A stretch of DNA of 58,464 nt from Acinetobacter brisouii (GCF_008993995.1 NZ_BKNN01000013.1:1-58464), one strand, 5' to 3'. Shown: positions 43,585-55,967, counted from the stretch's first letter. Notes: generated by a model from the sequence alone, not told the origin. Numbers and translations: made by a program.

Positions 43585-43750
43585 ATGTTAATTTTTAATT
43601 GAAATAAAAAATTCATAAAATAGTAAAATAAATGTCATATTTAAAATTAGAAAACCGTTTAAACTCAGATTTACACATATATTAATAATTTTTTATTTAT
43701 CTTATTTTAAGAGCTAATATTTATTCACAATAACCTTTAAATATGGCATA

Positions 43751-43778
43751 AAAAAGCCACTCTTTCGAGTGGCTTTTT
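43751..43778 (-). terminator. Terminator of the atp operon
   Basis: AAAAAGCCACTC and GAGTGGCTTTTT form a twelve-pair stem with a TTTC loop, 17 bases after the atpC stop and with T on the minus strand. Confidence 0.92.
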
Positions 43779-43795
43779 CAATCTCCAACCGCTGC

Positions 43796-44215
43796 TTATT
43801 GCGCGCGGTTTTTGATTTTACGGATAGTTTCAAGCTGAGCAGCAGTTTCTGCAAGTGCAGCCAACGCAGCAGCAGAGTCCAAATCACTTTTTTGGTTCGC
43901 AAGCAAATGTTCAGCGTTTTTACGCGCGTCCATAATTGCAGCTTCGTCCAAGTTGTCCGCGCGGATTGCAGTATCTGCAAGAACCGTCACAACGTGAGGT
44001 TGAACTTCTAAAACACCACCTGATACATAGACGATTTCTTCTGTACCATTTTCCAACTGAACACGAATCGGGCCAGGTTGGAGTAAAGTTACAAGCGGTG
44101 CATGTCCAGGTAAAATACCTAGCTCACCACCTGCACCTTTTGCGATTAACATCGTCACTGCGCCAGAGTAAATCGACTCTTTCACACTTACGACATCACA
44201 TTGCATAGTCGCCAT
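43796..44215 (-). CDS. atpC: ATP synthase epsilon subunit AtpC
   Basis: A 139-residue F1 subunit: beta-sandwich domain with GELGILPGHAPLVTLLQPG and a C-terminal helical pair. It links the rotor and inhibits ATP hydrolysis. Normal length; last gene of the operon, 27 bases after atpD. Confidence 0.95.
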   Translation of the reverse strand: MATMQCDVVSVKESIYSGAVTMLIAKGAGGELGILPGHAPLVTLLQPGPIRVQLENGTEEIVYVSGGVLEVQPHVVTVLADTAIRADNLDEAAIMDARKNAEHLLANQKSDLDSAAALAALAETAAQLETIRKIKNRAQ

Positions 44216-44242
44216 GAGAATCTCCTAAATTAGAGTAGCTAA

Positions 44243-45652
<1,410 letters not shown>

Positions 45653-45666
45653 TCAAACTAATAATG

Positions 45667-46536
45667 TTAAACGGCAGCGGCACCGCCAACGATCTCGGAA
45701 ATTTCCTGAGTAATCGCGGCTTGACGCAGCTTGTTGTAAATGAGTTGTAGGTCTTTAATAAGCTGACCTGCGTTATCGGTTGCTGCTTTCATTGCAACCA
45801 TGCGTGCAGACTGCTCACAGGCAACGTTTTCGATCACGCCCTGATAAACCATAGACTCGATATAGCGAACCAACAAACCATTTAACAATTCTTCTGCTTC
45901 TGGTTCGTAGATGTAATCCCAACCATATTGACGGTTGAGGTCATCGCTTTCTTTAGCTGGTGCTAAAGGAACTAGTTGTTCAACTTTAGGCTGTTGTGTC
46001 ATTGCGTTGACGAAACCATTTGAAACGAGGTAGATACGATCTAATTCGCCTTTATCAAATGCATCAAGCATGATTTGCACTGAGCCAGTTAACTGTTCCA
46101 AACTTGGTACATCACCAATTTGAGTGGTTGCACCCAGCACTTTACCGCCGTAACTCTTAAAAAACGAAACCGCTTTTTGACCAATCAAAGCAAATTCAAC
46201 TTCAATTGACTGCTCTTGTTGTGCTTTGACATGCTGCACAACTTTCTTGAACAAGTTAATGTTCAAGCCACCTGCCAAACCACGATCTGAAGATACAATG
46301 ATGTAACCAACACGCTTAACTGGGCGGTCCACCATATAACGGTGTTTGTATTCAGGGTTTGCTTGTACCAAGTGAGCAATTACACGGCGCATATTATCGG
46401 CATACGGACGGCCCTGAGCCATGCGCTCTTGCGCACGACGCATTTTTGAAGCAGCTACCATTTGCATCGCGCGAGTAATCTTTTGCGTGCTCTTGATACT
46501 AGCTACTTTGGCGCGAATTTCTTTTAAATTTGCCAT
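45667..46536 (-). CDS. atpG: ATP synthase gamma subunit AtpG
   Basis: The central rotor shaft, 289 residues. N-terminal ([20 protein letters not shown]) and C-terminal ([14 protein letters not shown]) coiled-coil helices are the family signature. It sits between atpA and atpD. Confidence 0.96.
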   Translation of the reverse strand: MANLKEIRAKVASIKSTQKITRAMQMVAASKMRRAQERMAQGRPYADNMRRVIAHLVQANPEYKHRYMVDRPVKRVGYIIVSSDRGLAGGLNINLFKKVVQHVKAQQEQSIEVEFALIGQKAVSFFKSYGGKVLGATTQIGDVPSLEQLTGSVQIMLDAFDKGELDRIYLVSNGFVNAMTQQPKVEQLVPLAPAKESDDLNRQYGWDYIYEPEAEELLNGLLVRYIESMVYQGVIENVACEQSARMVAMKAATDNAGQLIKDLQLIYNKLRQAAITQEISEIVGGAAAV

Positions 46537-46613
46537 ACGCTTAACCTAGTATTCGAAAGCCCTTTCGAGCTTCCGAAGGTTGATCCGTGAACCAAACTTA
46601 ACTAAAACTGAAC

Positions 46614-48158
46614 TTAGTAAGTTTGAGTCGCTTTAAAGCTTTCAATACCAGCTTTGATTGCTGCTTCGATGTCTTTGTTGTAGTCACCAGTTTCATCGAT
46701 TTGTTTCATCAACGGAGCATATTCTGAACGGAAGTAAGCAATTAACGCAGCATCAAATGCAACGATTTTCTTAACTTCTACGTCAGCCATATAGCCTTCG
46801 TTAGATGCATAAACAGAAACAGCTTGGTCAGCAATTGAGTAAGGAGCATATTGTTTTTGCTTCATTAACTCAGTTACACGTTGACCATGTTCAAGTTGTT
46901 TACGAGTTGCTTCGTCAAGGTCAGAAGCGAACTGAGCAAATGCTGCCAATTCACGGTATTGTGCCAAAGCGGTACGGATACCACCAGACAATTTTTTGAT
47001 GATCTTAGTTTGAGCAGAACCACCAACACGCGATACAGAAATACCCGCGTTCACAGCAGGACGGATACCTGCGTTAAACAACGAAGTTTCAAGGAAGATC
47101 TGACCGTCAGTAATCGAAATTACGTTTGTTGGTACGAATGCAGATACGTCACCTGCTTGAGTTTCAATGATTGGCAATGCAGTTAAAGAACCAGTTTTAC
47201 CAGTTACTGCGCCATTAGTGAATTTCTCAACATAGTCAGCAGATACACGAGAAGCACGCTCAAGAAGACGTGAGTGAAGATAGAATACGTCACCTGGGTA
47301 TGCTTCACGACCTGGTGGACGACGTAAAAGCAATGAAATTTGACGATACGCAACTGCTTGTTTAGACAAGTCATCATAAATGATCAACGCATCTTCACCG
47401 CGGTCACGGAAGTATTCACCCATTGTACAGCCAGAGTACGGAGCCAAATACTGCATTGCAGCAGGATCAGCAGCCGCAGCAGCGACAACAGTGGTGTACG
47501 CCATAGCGCCAGTTTCTTCTAGCTTGCGTACAACGTTAGCGATAGTCGATTGTTTTTGACCAATTGCTACATATACACATTTAATGCCAGAGTTTTTCTG
47601 AGCGATGATCGCATCGATCGCCATTGCTGTTTTACCAGTTTGACGGTCACCAATAATCAACTCACGCTGACCACGACCAACAGGGATCATGGTATCAACT
47701 GATTTATAACCAGTTTGAACAGGTTCGTCGACAGACTGACGCCAAATTACACCTGGTGCTACTTTTTCAACAGCATCAGTTAGTTTTGCATCAATAGGGC
47801 CTTTACCATCAATTGGGTTACCCAAAGCGTCTACGACACGGCCAAGAAGTTCAGGACCAACTGGAACTTCTAATACACGACCTGTACAACGCGCTTTTTG
47901 ACCTTCTTGCAGGCTTAGGTAGTTACCTAAAACAACGGCACCCACTGAATCCTGTTCTAGGTTCAGTGCCATACCAAATAAGCCGCCGTCAAATTCGATC
48001 ATTTCACCGTACATTGCATCAGCAAGACCGTGAATACGCACGATACCGTCAGACACCATTACAATGGTGCCTTCATTTTTAGCGGTCGCGCTGGTGTCCA
48101 GATCGCTGATACGCTGTTTAATGAGCGCACTGATCTCGGATGGATTCAGTTGTTGCAT
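46614..48158 (-). CDS. atpA: ATP synthase alpha subunit AtpA
   Basis: The non-catalytic nucleotide-binding F1 subunit, 514 residues. Walker A is GDRQTGKT near residue 169; the signature [17 protein letters not shown] is near residue 365. The start [10 protein letters not shown] follows GAGGAA; five extra in-frame codons upstream are not used in the family. Confidence 0.97.
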   Translation of the reverse strand: MQQLNPSEISALIKQRISDLDTSATAKNEGTIVMVSDGIVRIHGLADAMYGEMIEFDGGLFGMALNLEQDSVGAVVLGNYLSLQEGQKARCTGRVLEVPVGPELLGRVVDALGNPIDGKGPIDAKLTDAVEKVAPGVIWRQSVDEPVQTGYKSVDTMIPVGRGQRELIIGDRQTGKTAMAIDAIIAQKNSGIKCVYVAIGQKQSTIANVVRKLEETGAMAYTTVVAAAAADPAAMQYLAPYSGCTMGEYFRDRGEDALIIYDDLSKQAVAYRQISLLLRRPPGREAYPGDVFYLHSRLLERASRVSADYVEKFTNGAVTGKTGSLTALPIIETQAGDVSAFVPTNVISITDGQIFLETSLFNAGIRPAVNAGISVSRVGGSAQTKIIKKLSGGIRTALAQYRELAAFAQFASDLDEATRKQLEHGQRVTELMKQKQYAPYSIADQAVSVYASNEGYMADVEVKKIVAFDAALIAYFRSEYAPLMKQIDETGDYNKDIEAAIKAGIESFKATQTY

Positions 48159-48199
48159 TGCGCTATTCCTCAATCTTTTATTAGTTCAGTCTTTTTGCT

Positions 48200-48736
48200 T
48201 TAGGCAAGAAGACGAGTCCGCATTTTTTCAAGCTTGTTAAGCGCAGAGTCATCTATCACTTGATCGCCTGCACGAATCACAACTCCTGCAATGAGCGCAG
48301 GATTTACTTCAACAGAAACATTAACTGCTGCGTTAAAACGTTTTTCTAACGCATGTGCAAGCAACTGTTCCTGAACAGAAGTTAACGGGAATGCCGATTC
48401 AATTACGACATCAACCGTGTTGTTATTCTGTGATTTAAGCTGTTCATATTCTGCTGCAATTTCAGGAAGCAACGCCAAACGGTCGTTTTCCGCAAGCAAT
48501 GTCAAAAAATTTGACACAGCTTGCGTTTGTTGCTCACCTAAAACTTTAGCAAAAAGCTCTACTTGCTCCACAGGAGTAAGCTCAGGGCGATTTAAATAAG
48601 CGGAAAATGCTTCGTCTTGCACCGCAGCACTGAGCACTTGTAACGCATTCGACCAATTGTCAGTTGCACCTTGCTCAGAAGCGTAAGCAAATGCTGCTTT
48701 GGCGTACGGGCGTGCCAACGTCAAGAGTTCAGCCAT
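48200..48736 (-). CDS. atpH: ATP synthase delta subunit AtpH
   Basis: The 178-residue peripheral stalk subunit that attaches F1 to b. It begins [13 protein letters not shown] and ends with the usual [28 protein letters not shown] motif. It lies 11 bases after atpF. Confidence 0.95.
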   Translation of the reverse strand: MAELLTLARPYAKAAFAYASEQGATDNWSNALQVLSAAVQDEAFSAYLNRPELTPVEQVELFAKVLGEQQTQAVSNFLTLLAENDRLALLPEIAAEYEQLKSQNNNTVDVVIESAFPLTSVQEQLLAHALEKRFNAAVNVSVEVNPALIAGVVIRAGDQVIDDSALNKLEKMRTRLLA

Positions 48737-48747
48737 ATTTCCCTCGC

Positions 48748-49218
48748 TTAAAGTTTAGCAGCCAGCTGAGTCAGCATGGCATTGTGAGCTTCTGCGTCAA
48801 CTTGCTGGTTCAGGATTTTTTCTGCACCAGTAACTGCAAGAGCAGCAACTTGTTGACGTAATTCTTCGCGAGCAGAATTGATTTCTGTATCAACAGCTTC
48901 TTTCGCTTGTTGACGAATACGCTCACCTTCAGCAGATGCTTGGGTACGCGCTTCTTCGACCAATTGCGCACCACGACGGTTCGCTTGTTCGATCAATTGA
49001 GCCGCTTGTGCTTTTGCTGCATCTAACTCTGCCTTAACTTGTGCTTGCGCATCAGCAAGGTCAGCTTTAGCTTTTTCAGCAGCATTTAAGCCATCAGCGA
49101 TTTTACGCTGACGCTCACTAATCGCATTGATTAGTGGTGGCCAAACAAACTTCATGCAGAATGCGACAAAAATCGCAAATGCAATCGCTTGGCCAATCAA
49201 TGTTGCGTTAATATCCAT
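48748..49218 (-). CDS. atpF: ATP synthase b subunit AtpF
   Basis: A 156-residue stator protein: one N-terminal membrane helix (about 5-25, ending in KFVWPP), then a long Ala/Glu/Lys/Gln-rich coiled coil. Normal length. Confidence 0.95.
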   Translation of the reverse strand: MDINATLIGQAIAFAIFVAFCMKFVWPPLINAISERQRKIADGLNAAEKAKADLADAQAQVKAELDAAKAQAAQLIEQANRRGAQLVEEARTQASAEGERIRQQAKEAVDTEINSAREELRQQVAALAVTGAEKILNQQVDAEAHNAMLTQLAAKL

Positions 49219-49258
49219 TACTATTCCTCAAAGTTCTATGGGTTTAGAAATGAAGCTA

Positions 49259-49516
<258 letters not shown>

Positions 49517-49579
49517 TTAGTTATACCAAACTAAAATATAAAAATTCGCCTAACTGCACATGACAATTAGGCAATACCA

Positions 49580-50458
<879 letters not shown>

Positions 50459-50554
50459 TCACACCTGGTCAATGTCAATTACTAAAAAGAGTAGGTGAAT
50501 ATCGCACGCTGCTAGATATCTCACCTTGCTCTATATATTCAATTTCTTATGCGC

Positions 50555-50953
50555 CTATACTCGTTTTTGTTGACGTGATACCCACCAAGGAGCAACCCAC
50601 GACATGGCTTGAACGAGAATAAAACCACAAAACAACGCCACCGATGACAACGGCTTGACATTGCTTAAAATCAAAATCAGTCCAACGATCACAATAGCAA
50701 ACTTACCCATCATGCCTCGATACATATTTGAAAGCACTTGTTTCGAGGCACGTGCTCCTGCAACTCGGAAAGATTGCCAAGCAAAATAGCAATGTGCCAA
50801 CCAACAAACCAGTCCACCTAAGGCGATACTTTTGGCTACCACACTATCTTTCAGCACCCAAGCAATCAAAGTTGCAACAGGTATCGTCAATGCTTGCAAG
50901 AAGACCAAAGCTTTCGCCAATCGTCGGTCAATCATGCGACTTGGTCGGCTCAT
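50555..50953 (-). CDS. atpI: ATP synthase assembly protein AtpI
   Basis: A 132-residue protein with four hydrophobic segments, first gene of the operon and the least conserved, as in other species. AtpI assists c-ring assembly. Its identity rests on position, size and the RLAKALVFLQAL...LIAWVLKDSVVAKSIALGG topology more than on residue matches. Confidence 0.85.
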   Translation of the reverse strand: MSRPSRMIDRRLAKALVFLQALTIPVATLIAWVLKDSVVAKSIALGGLVCWLAHCYFAWQSFRVAGARASKQVLSNMYRGMMGKFAIVIVGLILILSNVKPLSSVALFCGFILVQAMSWVAPWWVSRQQKRV

Positions 50954-51016
50954 TAATCTCTACTCACAGCATAAAAGCTTGACAAGTTAACCTGATGATC
51001 GTTTTTAATCGGTGGC

Positions 51017-51045
51017 ATTATAGAGTCCCCCCCCTAAACATGCAA
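51017..51045 (-). promoter_or_regulatory. Predicted atp operon promoter with an eight-G spacer tract
   Basis: On the minus strand, TTGCAT (51040-51045), a 17-base spacer, then a perfect TATAAT (51017-51022), about 65 bases before atpI. Eight consecutive G (51027-51034) fill the spacer. Changes in tract length would alter the -35/-10 spacing and so promoter strength. Confidence 0.75.
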
Positions 51046-51123
51046 TCTTTTCCCGACTTAAGACGTACGATTTTGAAATAATCTGTCGTTTTTTAATTTT
51101 CTATTAAGATTCTCTTGATCTGA

Positions 51124-51963
51124 TTATTTTCGCATATTTCTTGCACAATTCTGGATATTTTTAGCCAAATCAGTCCAACCTGAAATGAAGTTATTTTCAC
51201 CGATCATACTTTCGTCTACTGCTTGAAAACGGAAAGGTTGTAACTTTTGATATTGATTATTGGCCTGACCCTCTGCAAGTAAGCACATCTGCGGATATGG
51301 TCGATGATCATTAAGGTACTTGATTTGTGTGACAGTTGCAGGAATATGTGGATCTGTACTCAACGCTCCTGCAAGTCGTAAATTGAGTGGGCGCTCTAAA
51401 TACTGATAGGCATCATGATATGACCAGTACTGGATTGTATTTTTATATGCGCCAACCTGTTTACTTTTAATCAGAAGTTGTTGAGCAAAGTTTTTAGCAT
51501 TCGCCCAATATTCGGTTTTATACTCAGGATGCTGCTTAGAACGTAATGCCGCAATAAAAAAACCGATTCGCACAGCGTTATTTGGATCTAGCCAAACATG
51601 TGTATCTACAGTATTTGCGATTGGTTGACCTTCTACATCACGCATTGGCAATGTAGCCAAAACACCCGAATTTAACAGTGAAATAGCATTTGGATTATGT
51701 CCTAGCAGTTTATCCAATGGTGCTTCATGCGCTTTACCTAGCCACAAAACCAATTCAGCATCTTGAATAGCTTTACGATTGGCAGGAGTCAGTTGTACAT
51801 CATGTCCAGATTGATTGCCTAATAATAAAGTTGGCGTTTCTACACCTTTGGTCACTTCTTTAGCGATGAGGTATAATGGATGAATCGATACAACCAACCC
51901 CTGTGCCCATAAACTGCCACTCATGCAGAGTAAGACACACATTGCAAAAAAACGCGCCATCAT
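51124..51963 (-). CDS. znuA: Periplasmic zinc-binding protein ZnuA
   Basis: A solute-binding protein of the zinc ABC importer, 279 residues with a signal peptide (MMARFFAMCVLLCMSGSLWA). Metal-ligand regions are present: HPLYLIAKEV, GHDVQLTP, DTHVWLDP and WSYHDAYQYLE. It lacks the long His-rich loop seen in many ZnuA proteins. The start at MMARFF suits the signal peptide; an in-frame ATG pair nine codons upstream is possible. Divergent from zur across a Zur-like operator. Confidence 0.9.
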   Translation of the reverse strand: MMARFFAMCVLLCMSGSLWAQGLVVSIHPLYLIAKEVTKGVETPTLLLGNQSGHDVQLTPANRKAIQDAELVLWLGKAHEAPLDKLLGHNPNAISLLNSGVLATLPMRDVEGQPIANTVDTHVWLDPNNAVRIGFFIAALRSKQHPEYKTEYWANAKNFAQQLLIKSKQVGAYKNTIQYWSYHDAYQYLERPLNLRLAGALSTDPHIPATVTQIKYLNDHRPYPQMCLLAEGQANNQYQKLQPFRFQAVDESMIGENNFISGWTDLAKNIQNCARNMRK

Positions 51964-51999
51964 GTTCAAACGATCTCTATATAGCATCACTTCGGATTG

Positions 52000-52018
52000 A
52001 GTGTTACACTATAACACT
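52000..52018. promoter_or_regulatory. Zur-like operator between znuA and zur
   Basis: AGTGTTA (52000-52006) and TAACACT (52012-52018) form a perfect inverted repeat around five bases, in the 122-base divergent gap. The GTTA...TAAC core matches Zur boxes of gamma-proteobacteria. A looser copy (GTGATATTGTTAT) follows at about 52027-52039. It would allow zinc-dependent repression of both divergent units. Confidence 0.7.
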
Positions 52019-52085
52019 AAAAATAGTGATATTGTTATAAAAGAGTTAACTTATTCTGTTTTGAAGCACCATAGGTAAGATATTT

Positions 52086-52583
52086 ATGAGTTCATGTTCG
52101 CATTCGCACGCTAATAGCTTACACGAGGTACATGACCACGGTGATATTCATTCTCGCCTAGAGCAGGCGGAAGCGCTATGTCTTGCAACAGGTGCACGCC
52201 TCACTCCCTTACGCAAAGAAGTTCTTAGTTTAATTTTGAATGCTTCAGGGCCAATAGGTGCATATGATATTTTGGCAAAAATTAAAAATACTTCTGACAA
52301 GCCAGCTGCTCCACCTACTGTTTACCGTAGTTTAGATTTTTTATTGGATAAAGGCTTAATCCATCGTTTAAGTTCAATTAATGCCTTTATTCCATGCTGC
52401 CACCCACGTGAGGGGCATCAAGCTGCTTTTTTAATTTGTGTGAGCTGCAAAGCCGTGAAAGAAGCGTCTGCCGATGCCTTAATGGCTCACCTCAATTCAC
52501 TTGCTCATTCTGATGAGTTCAGTATTCATCACACTATCATTGAAATTTCAGGAAAATGCCAACAGTGCACACAACGTCACTAA
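52086..52583 (+). CDS. zur: Zinc uptake regulator Zur
   Basis: A 165-residue Fur-family repressor. The winged helix contains RLTPLRKEVLSLIL and PPTVYRSLDFLLDKGLIHRL; the C-terminal part has CVSC and CQQC pairs for structural zinc and several His ligands (CCHPREGHQ). An unusual His-rich N-terminus (SCSHSHANSLHEVHDHGDIH) may bind zinc. The gene overlaps znuC by 28 bases. Confidence 0.93.
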   Translation: MSSCSHSHANSLHEVHDHGDIHSRLEQAEALCLATGARLTPLRKEVLSLILNASGPIGAYDILAKIKNTSDKPAAPPTVYRSLDFLLDKGLIHRLSSINAFIPCCHPREGHQAAFLICVSCKAVKEASADALMAHLNSLAHSDEFSIHHTIIEISGKCQQCTQRH

Positions 52584-53347
52584 CGCCTGCCCTGATTTCA
52601 TTACAGAAAATTTATGTTCGTATTGAAGAACGTGAGATCTTAAAGCAGGTCGACTTTGAGCTGCATGCTAATGAAATCGTGACGCTAATTGGTCCAAATG
52701 GCGCAGGAAAATCGACCCTCATCAAAGTGTTGTTAGGCATTATGAAGCCAACATCAGGAAAAGTGCTTAAAGATCGCAGTTTAAAATTTTCCTATGTCCC
52801 ACAAAAGTTCAATCCGTCTCACAGTCTACCACTTCGTGTACGGGATTTACTTGCGCTCGAACGCTGTGACGAAAGCACTAAACAGCAAATTATTGCTGAA
52901 ACAGGTATTGAAAAACTGCAAGAGGCTAAGGTTCAACAACTCTCTGGTGGGGAGCGACAGCGTGTTCTTTTAGCCCGAGCATTATTACGAAAACCACAGG
53001 TTTTAGTTCTCGATGAACCTATGCAGGGTTTAGATATCCAATCTGAAGCAGAACTGTATGAATATGTCCGCAGTTTACCTGAACGCTATGGCTGTGCTGT
53101 GGTGATGGTATCTCATGACTTGCAATGGGTGATGCAAGGGACACATCGTGTTGTTTGTCTGAACAAACACATCTGCTGTAGTGGATCTCCAGAAAATGTC
53201 CAGCAGCATCCTGAATATCAAGCCATATTTGGGACACAACGCGTCTTCTATCAACATCATCATGATCACTGTGCTCATGGCGATAGCCCAACGGCAAGCT
53301 GTGAACATGATCATCGACCACATATTCACCCTGAACCGGAAGCTTAA
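52556..53347 (+). CDS. znuC: Zinc ABC transporter ATPase ZnuC
   Basis: A 263-residue ABC ATPase: Walker A GPNGAGKST, Q loop VPQKFN, signature LSGGERQR, Walker B VLVLDEP and the switch histidine in MVSHDLQW. The C-terminus carries a His-rich tail (YQHHHDHCAHGD...CEHDHRPHIH) of about 30 residues, suited to metal binding. The ATG lies within the end of zur; overlap suggests coupled translation, and the N-terminal dozen residues may be shorter if a later start is used. Confidence 0.93.
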   Translation: MPTVHTTSLTPALISLQKIYVRIEEREILKQVDFELHANEIVTLIGPNGAGKSTLIKVLLGIMKPTSGKVLKDRSLKFSYVPQKFNPSHSLPLRVRDLLALERCDESTKQQIIAETGIEKLQEAKVQQLSGGERQRVLLARALLRKPQVLVLDEPMQGLDIQSEAELYEYVRSLPERYGCAVVMVSHDLQWVMQGTHRVVCLNKHICCSGSPENVQQHPEYQAIFGTQRVFYQHHHDHCAHGDSPTASCEHDHRPHIHPEPEA

Positions 53348-53350
53348 CCC

Positions 53351-54151
53351 ATGACAGAATGGCTACAACTTTTACTCCCTGCATGGGTGATGGGTGCTTT
53401 ACTCATTATTTTGACTGCTCCACTCGGCTGCCTAATGCTATGGCGGCGAATGTCATTTTTTGCAGACACCATGTCACATGGTACTTTGCTTGGCGTTGCT
53501 GTTGCGGGTGTATTACAGCTTCCTATGTGGGTGGGTGTTGCAGGTTTAGCATTATTACTGGTGTGTATTTTATGGATTTTGCATGATCGGCGTTTACCCA
53601 ATGACGCACTGCTCGCACTTTGTGCAGCTACATTGCTTTGTTCAGGTTTAATGCTGATCCAGAATTTACCTGCTTTACGTCCAGAACTTCTGAGCTATCT
53701 TTTTGGGGATTTACTCACGATTAGCTGGTCAGATCTACCTATCTTTGCGGTCATTATTGTGATTGCTGTTGGAATTTTATGGAAATTCTGGTCAGCACAG
53801 ATTCAGATTGCAATTGACCCCGATATTGCAATCAGCGAAGGGGTAAATGCCAAACTGCAACGCTTTATCTTTATGCTACTGTTGGCGCTCTTCACTGTAT
53901 TGGCTCTGCGTGCTGTAGGATCACTGTTGATGGGTGCTTTACTGGTGATTCCTGCCTTAGCGGCACGCTTACTGGCACACTCTCCAAAGCAAATGGTGAT
54001 TTATGCGTTTATCATCGGTCAAATTGCACTAGGCGTTGGTCTATGGGTCAGTGCTTTACTCGACATTGCAAGTGGTTTAAGCATTGTTCTCACCATGTCG
54101 AGTATTTTCTTTGCACTTTTTTGTCTACAGAAAATCCGTAGCACCTTATAA
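53351..54151 (+). CDS. znuB: Zinc ABC transporter permease ZnuB
   Basis: A 266-residue permease of the ABC-3 family with about eight membrane segments. Family signatures: RMSFFADTMSHGTLLGVA, ELLSYLFGDLL and LRAVGSLLMGALLVIPALAAR. It begins three bases after znuC and overlaps the convergent gene by six bases. Confidence 0.93.
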   Translation: MTEWLQLLLPAWVMGALLIILTAPLGCLMLWRRMSFFADTMSHGTLLGVAVAGVLQLPMWVGVAGLALLLVCILWILHDRRLPNDALLALCAATLLCSGLMLIQNLPALRPELLSYLFGDLLTISWSDLPIFAVIIVIAVGILWKFWSAQIQIAIDPDIAISEGVNAKLQRFIFMLLLALFTVLALRAVGSLLMGALLVIPALAARLLAHSPKQMVIYAFIIGQIALGVGLWVSALLDIASGLSIVLTMSSIFFALFCLQKIRSTL

Positions 54152-54391
54152 AAATGGGTTCTCTATTTCTTGCTCGGGTTGCCGTTCTATGTGCTCGGGC
54201 AGATTTTCCTGCTGCTGTAAAACTTCAACGACTTGATTTATTAAAGCCTGTAAAGCTTTGGCCGCGGCTAAACCTTGCTGATCTTTGGTAATTTGCAGAT
54301 TGCCATACAAATTGATGCAGTCTAGTTGATTTTCTAGCGTTAAATCATAAATTGCAGAGGATGATTGTTCATCGGCAAAAGGTTTAAACAT
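54146..54391 (-). CDS. Small acidic hypothetical protein
   Basis: An 81-residue soluble protein starting MFKPFADEQS, with a beta-like N-terminal part (YDLTLENQLDCINLYGNLQI), then an Ala/Gln/Leu-rich helical segment. I do not recognise a family. It follows the nuclease gene on the same strand by about 15 bases, so it may be co-transcribed. Confidence 0.6.
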   Translation of the reverse strand: MFKPFADEQSSSAIYDLTLENQLDCINLYGNLQITKDQQGLAAAKALQALINQVVEVLQQQENLPEHIERQPEQEIENPFL

Positions 54392-54406
54392 CTTCAACTC
54401 CTGATT

Positions 54407-55423
54407 TTAAGACTTAAATAACTTTAAAAGAAATTCTAGCAACACTTCAAACAACTTTTTTAGCCAGTTTTCTCCTTCTTGCTGTACAGTTTTTTCCACA
54501 TTTTGGGTGACTTGATCTGTGGTTTGCTGTACCGCTTGATCAAATGATTGCTGCAATGAACGCAAATCTGCCGTCGTACCTGACGGCTCAGCACATTGAC
54601 TCTTTTGGTCTGTTTTCAATAATTTTGGTAGAGCATTCGCTTGAAGATCTGTTGTACTCAAAGGTAAATCATAAATTTTACGTTTTACATTAACTGATAA
54701 TTTTGGAAATAAATTTAAGCCCGTTTGCTGTTCAATTTCACAAACACTAACTACTTCAACCTGTTGGGAGTTATTGTTCGGGGCATAATATGCACCAATC
54801 ACACCTGTTTTTGGCATGTAAACTGCCTTAAACACAGCACTTGGTACAATCACTTTCCCCTTACCAATCGTCTTTAAGCGCTGCCCTGTAAAGATAGGAC
54901 CTGTCACTACATACACATCTTGCTTGTGTTTTTTGACCAATCCCCGTGTTGCTTCTTCAAGTTTACGCCAAATTTCTTGATTATTCTTTGGTGCTTGCGG
55001 CACCATATTGGCTAAAGAGAAACTATCATATTGTGAAGATTTATCAGGCATATCTGCATTTGGCGACATATGCCCGCGGTCATAACCTGAAGCGCGATAA
55101 TCAGCTAAAGTGGCACGAAATTGCTCAGGGACTTGTTGTTCTTCATGAAACTGGTCTTCACGTTTAATCTTCTGACTCAGTCGTGTTGCCGTTAGTCGCT
55201 CAGCACTCCACAGCGGAGTTTTGGAAACACCTGAATACATCACATTAAAACCATTAAAACACAATGGGAAGCTATTTTTCTGCAAACTCGATTTGACTGA
55301 AATTGGTGGTGTTTGTTGATAAAACTGAGAAAGACATGAATCTTGTGCAAAGGTTACCCCTGCGGCTGTAGTTGCCCCCACGAGAATAAGCCATTGAAAA
55401 TGACGGTGAAGAAATGCAGTCAT
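54407..55423 (-). CDS. Exported DNA/RNA non-specific endonuclease
   Basis: A 338-residue protein with a signal peptide ending near GVTFA. The NUC1/EndoG-type active site is ASGYDRGHMSPNADM, with the general-base histidine in DRGH, and the metal-binding asparagine in NMVPQAPKNNQ. The fold ends near residue 260; after it comes an unusual Gln/Thr-rich region with coiled-coil character and a hydrophobic, amphipathic C-terminus (WLKKLFEVLLEFLLKLFKS). This tail may anchor the nuclease to a membrane. Likely a secreted or periplasmic nuclease acting on extracellular or incoming DNA. Confidence 0.85.
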   Translation of the reverse strand: MTAFLHRHFQWLILVGATTAAGVTFAQDSCLSQFYQQTPPISVKSSLQKNSFPLCFNGFNVMYSGVSKTPLWSAERLTATRLSQKIKREDQFHEEQQVPEQFRATLADYRASGYDRGHMSPNADMPDKSSQYDSFSLANMVPQAPKNNQEIWRKLEEATRGLVKKHKQDVYVVTGPIFTGQRLKTIGKGKVIVPSAVFKAVYMPKTGVIGAYYAPNNNSQQVEVVSVCEIEQQTGLNLFPKLSVNVKRKIYDLPLSTTDLQANALPKLLKTDQKSQCAEPSGTTADLRSLQQSFDQAVQQTTDQVTQNVEKTVQQEGENWLKKLFEVLLEFLLKLFKS

Positions 55424-55682
55424 GTCGTTTTATCCTTGAACACTTAAAAAAGCTGCTTAGCAAGCTTATTTTAGAAAGTATATGCTGTAAATTTCAAATA
55501 CCCAAAGCATAAAGATGCTTTGTTTTTCTCAGACTTTTTTTGCGTAACAGTTTGTTGTGGTTATACATTACTTTTACTTCTAATTTACTGATATTCCGTA
55601 CACTTAGTTGCGAAGCAAACTAATCTATGGGATGGTGTTTGAGGTAAAACTCACACAATTTTTTTAATATTGGAGTTCAAAT

Positions 55683-55967
55683 ATGCGTAATATTGCGATG
55701 GGTGTTGGCTTATTTATGGGGATGTTTACTGTAACAGCAACCTTTGCAGAGCCTGCTGTACAACCAGGTGAAACCTTAGAAAGCTTATCTCAGGTAAAAG
55801 TAAGTACCACGGTCAATGGTCAACCAGGTTCGTTGGCTGACTTAATGAGCAGTGGTAAATTTACAGCAGTTGCAACACCTCAACCAACTCAGCCCATGGC
55901 GTCAGACAATACTGCACCAGCAGCAACTCCTGAAAGCCCAGCTCCAGCAATGACACCAGCGCCATAA
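55683..55967 (+). CDS. Small exported hypothetical protein with Pro/Ala-rich tail
   Basis: A 94-residue protein with a signal peptide (MRNIAMGVGLFMGMFTVTATFA). The mature part begins EPAVQPGETLESLSQV and ends with a Pro/Ala/Thr-rich tail of about 35 residues. TTGGAG stands upstream and a strong terminator follows, so it appears to be a real single gene. No family recognised. The 259-base gap before it holds a small hairpin near 55504-55521 (AAAGCAT/ATGCTTT), of unclear role. Confidence 0.65.
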   Translation: MRNIAMGVGLFMGMFTVTATFAEPAVQPGETLESLSQVKVSTTVNGQPGSLADLMSSGKFTAVATPQPTQPMASDNTAPAATPESPAPAMTPAP

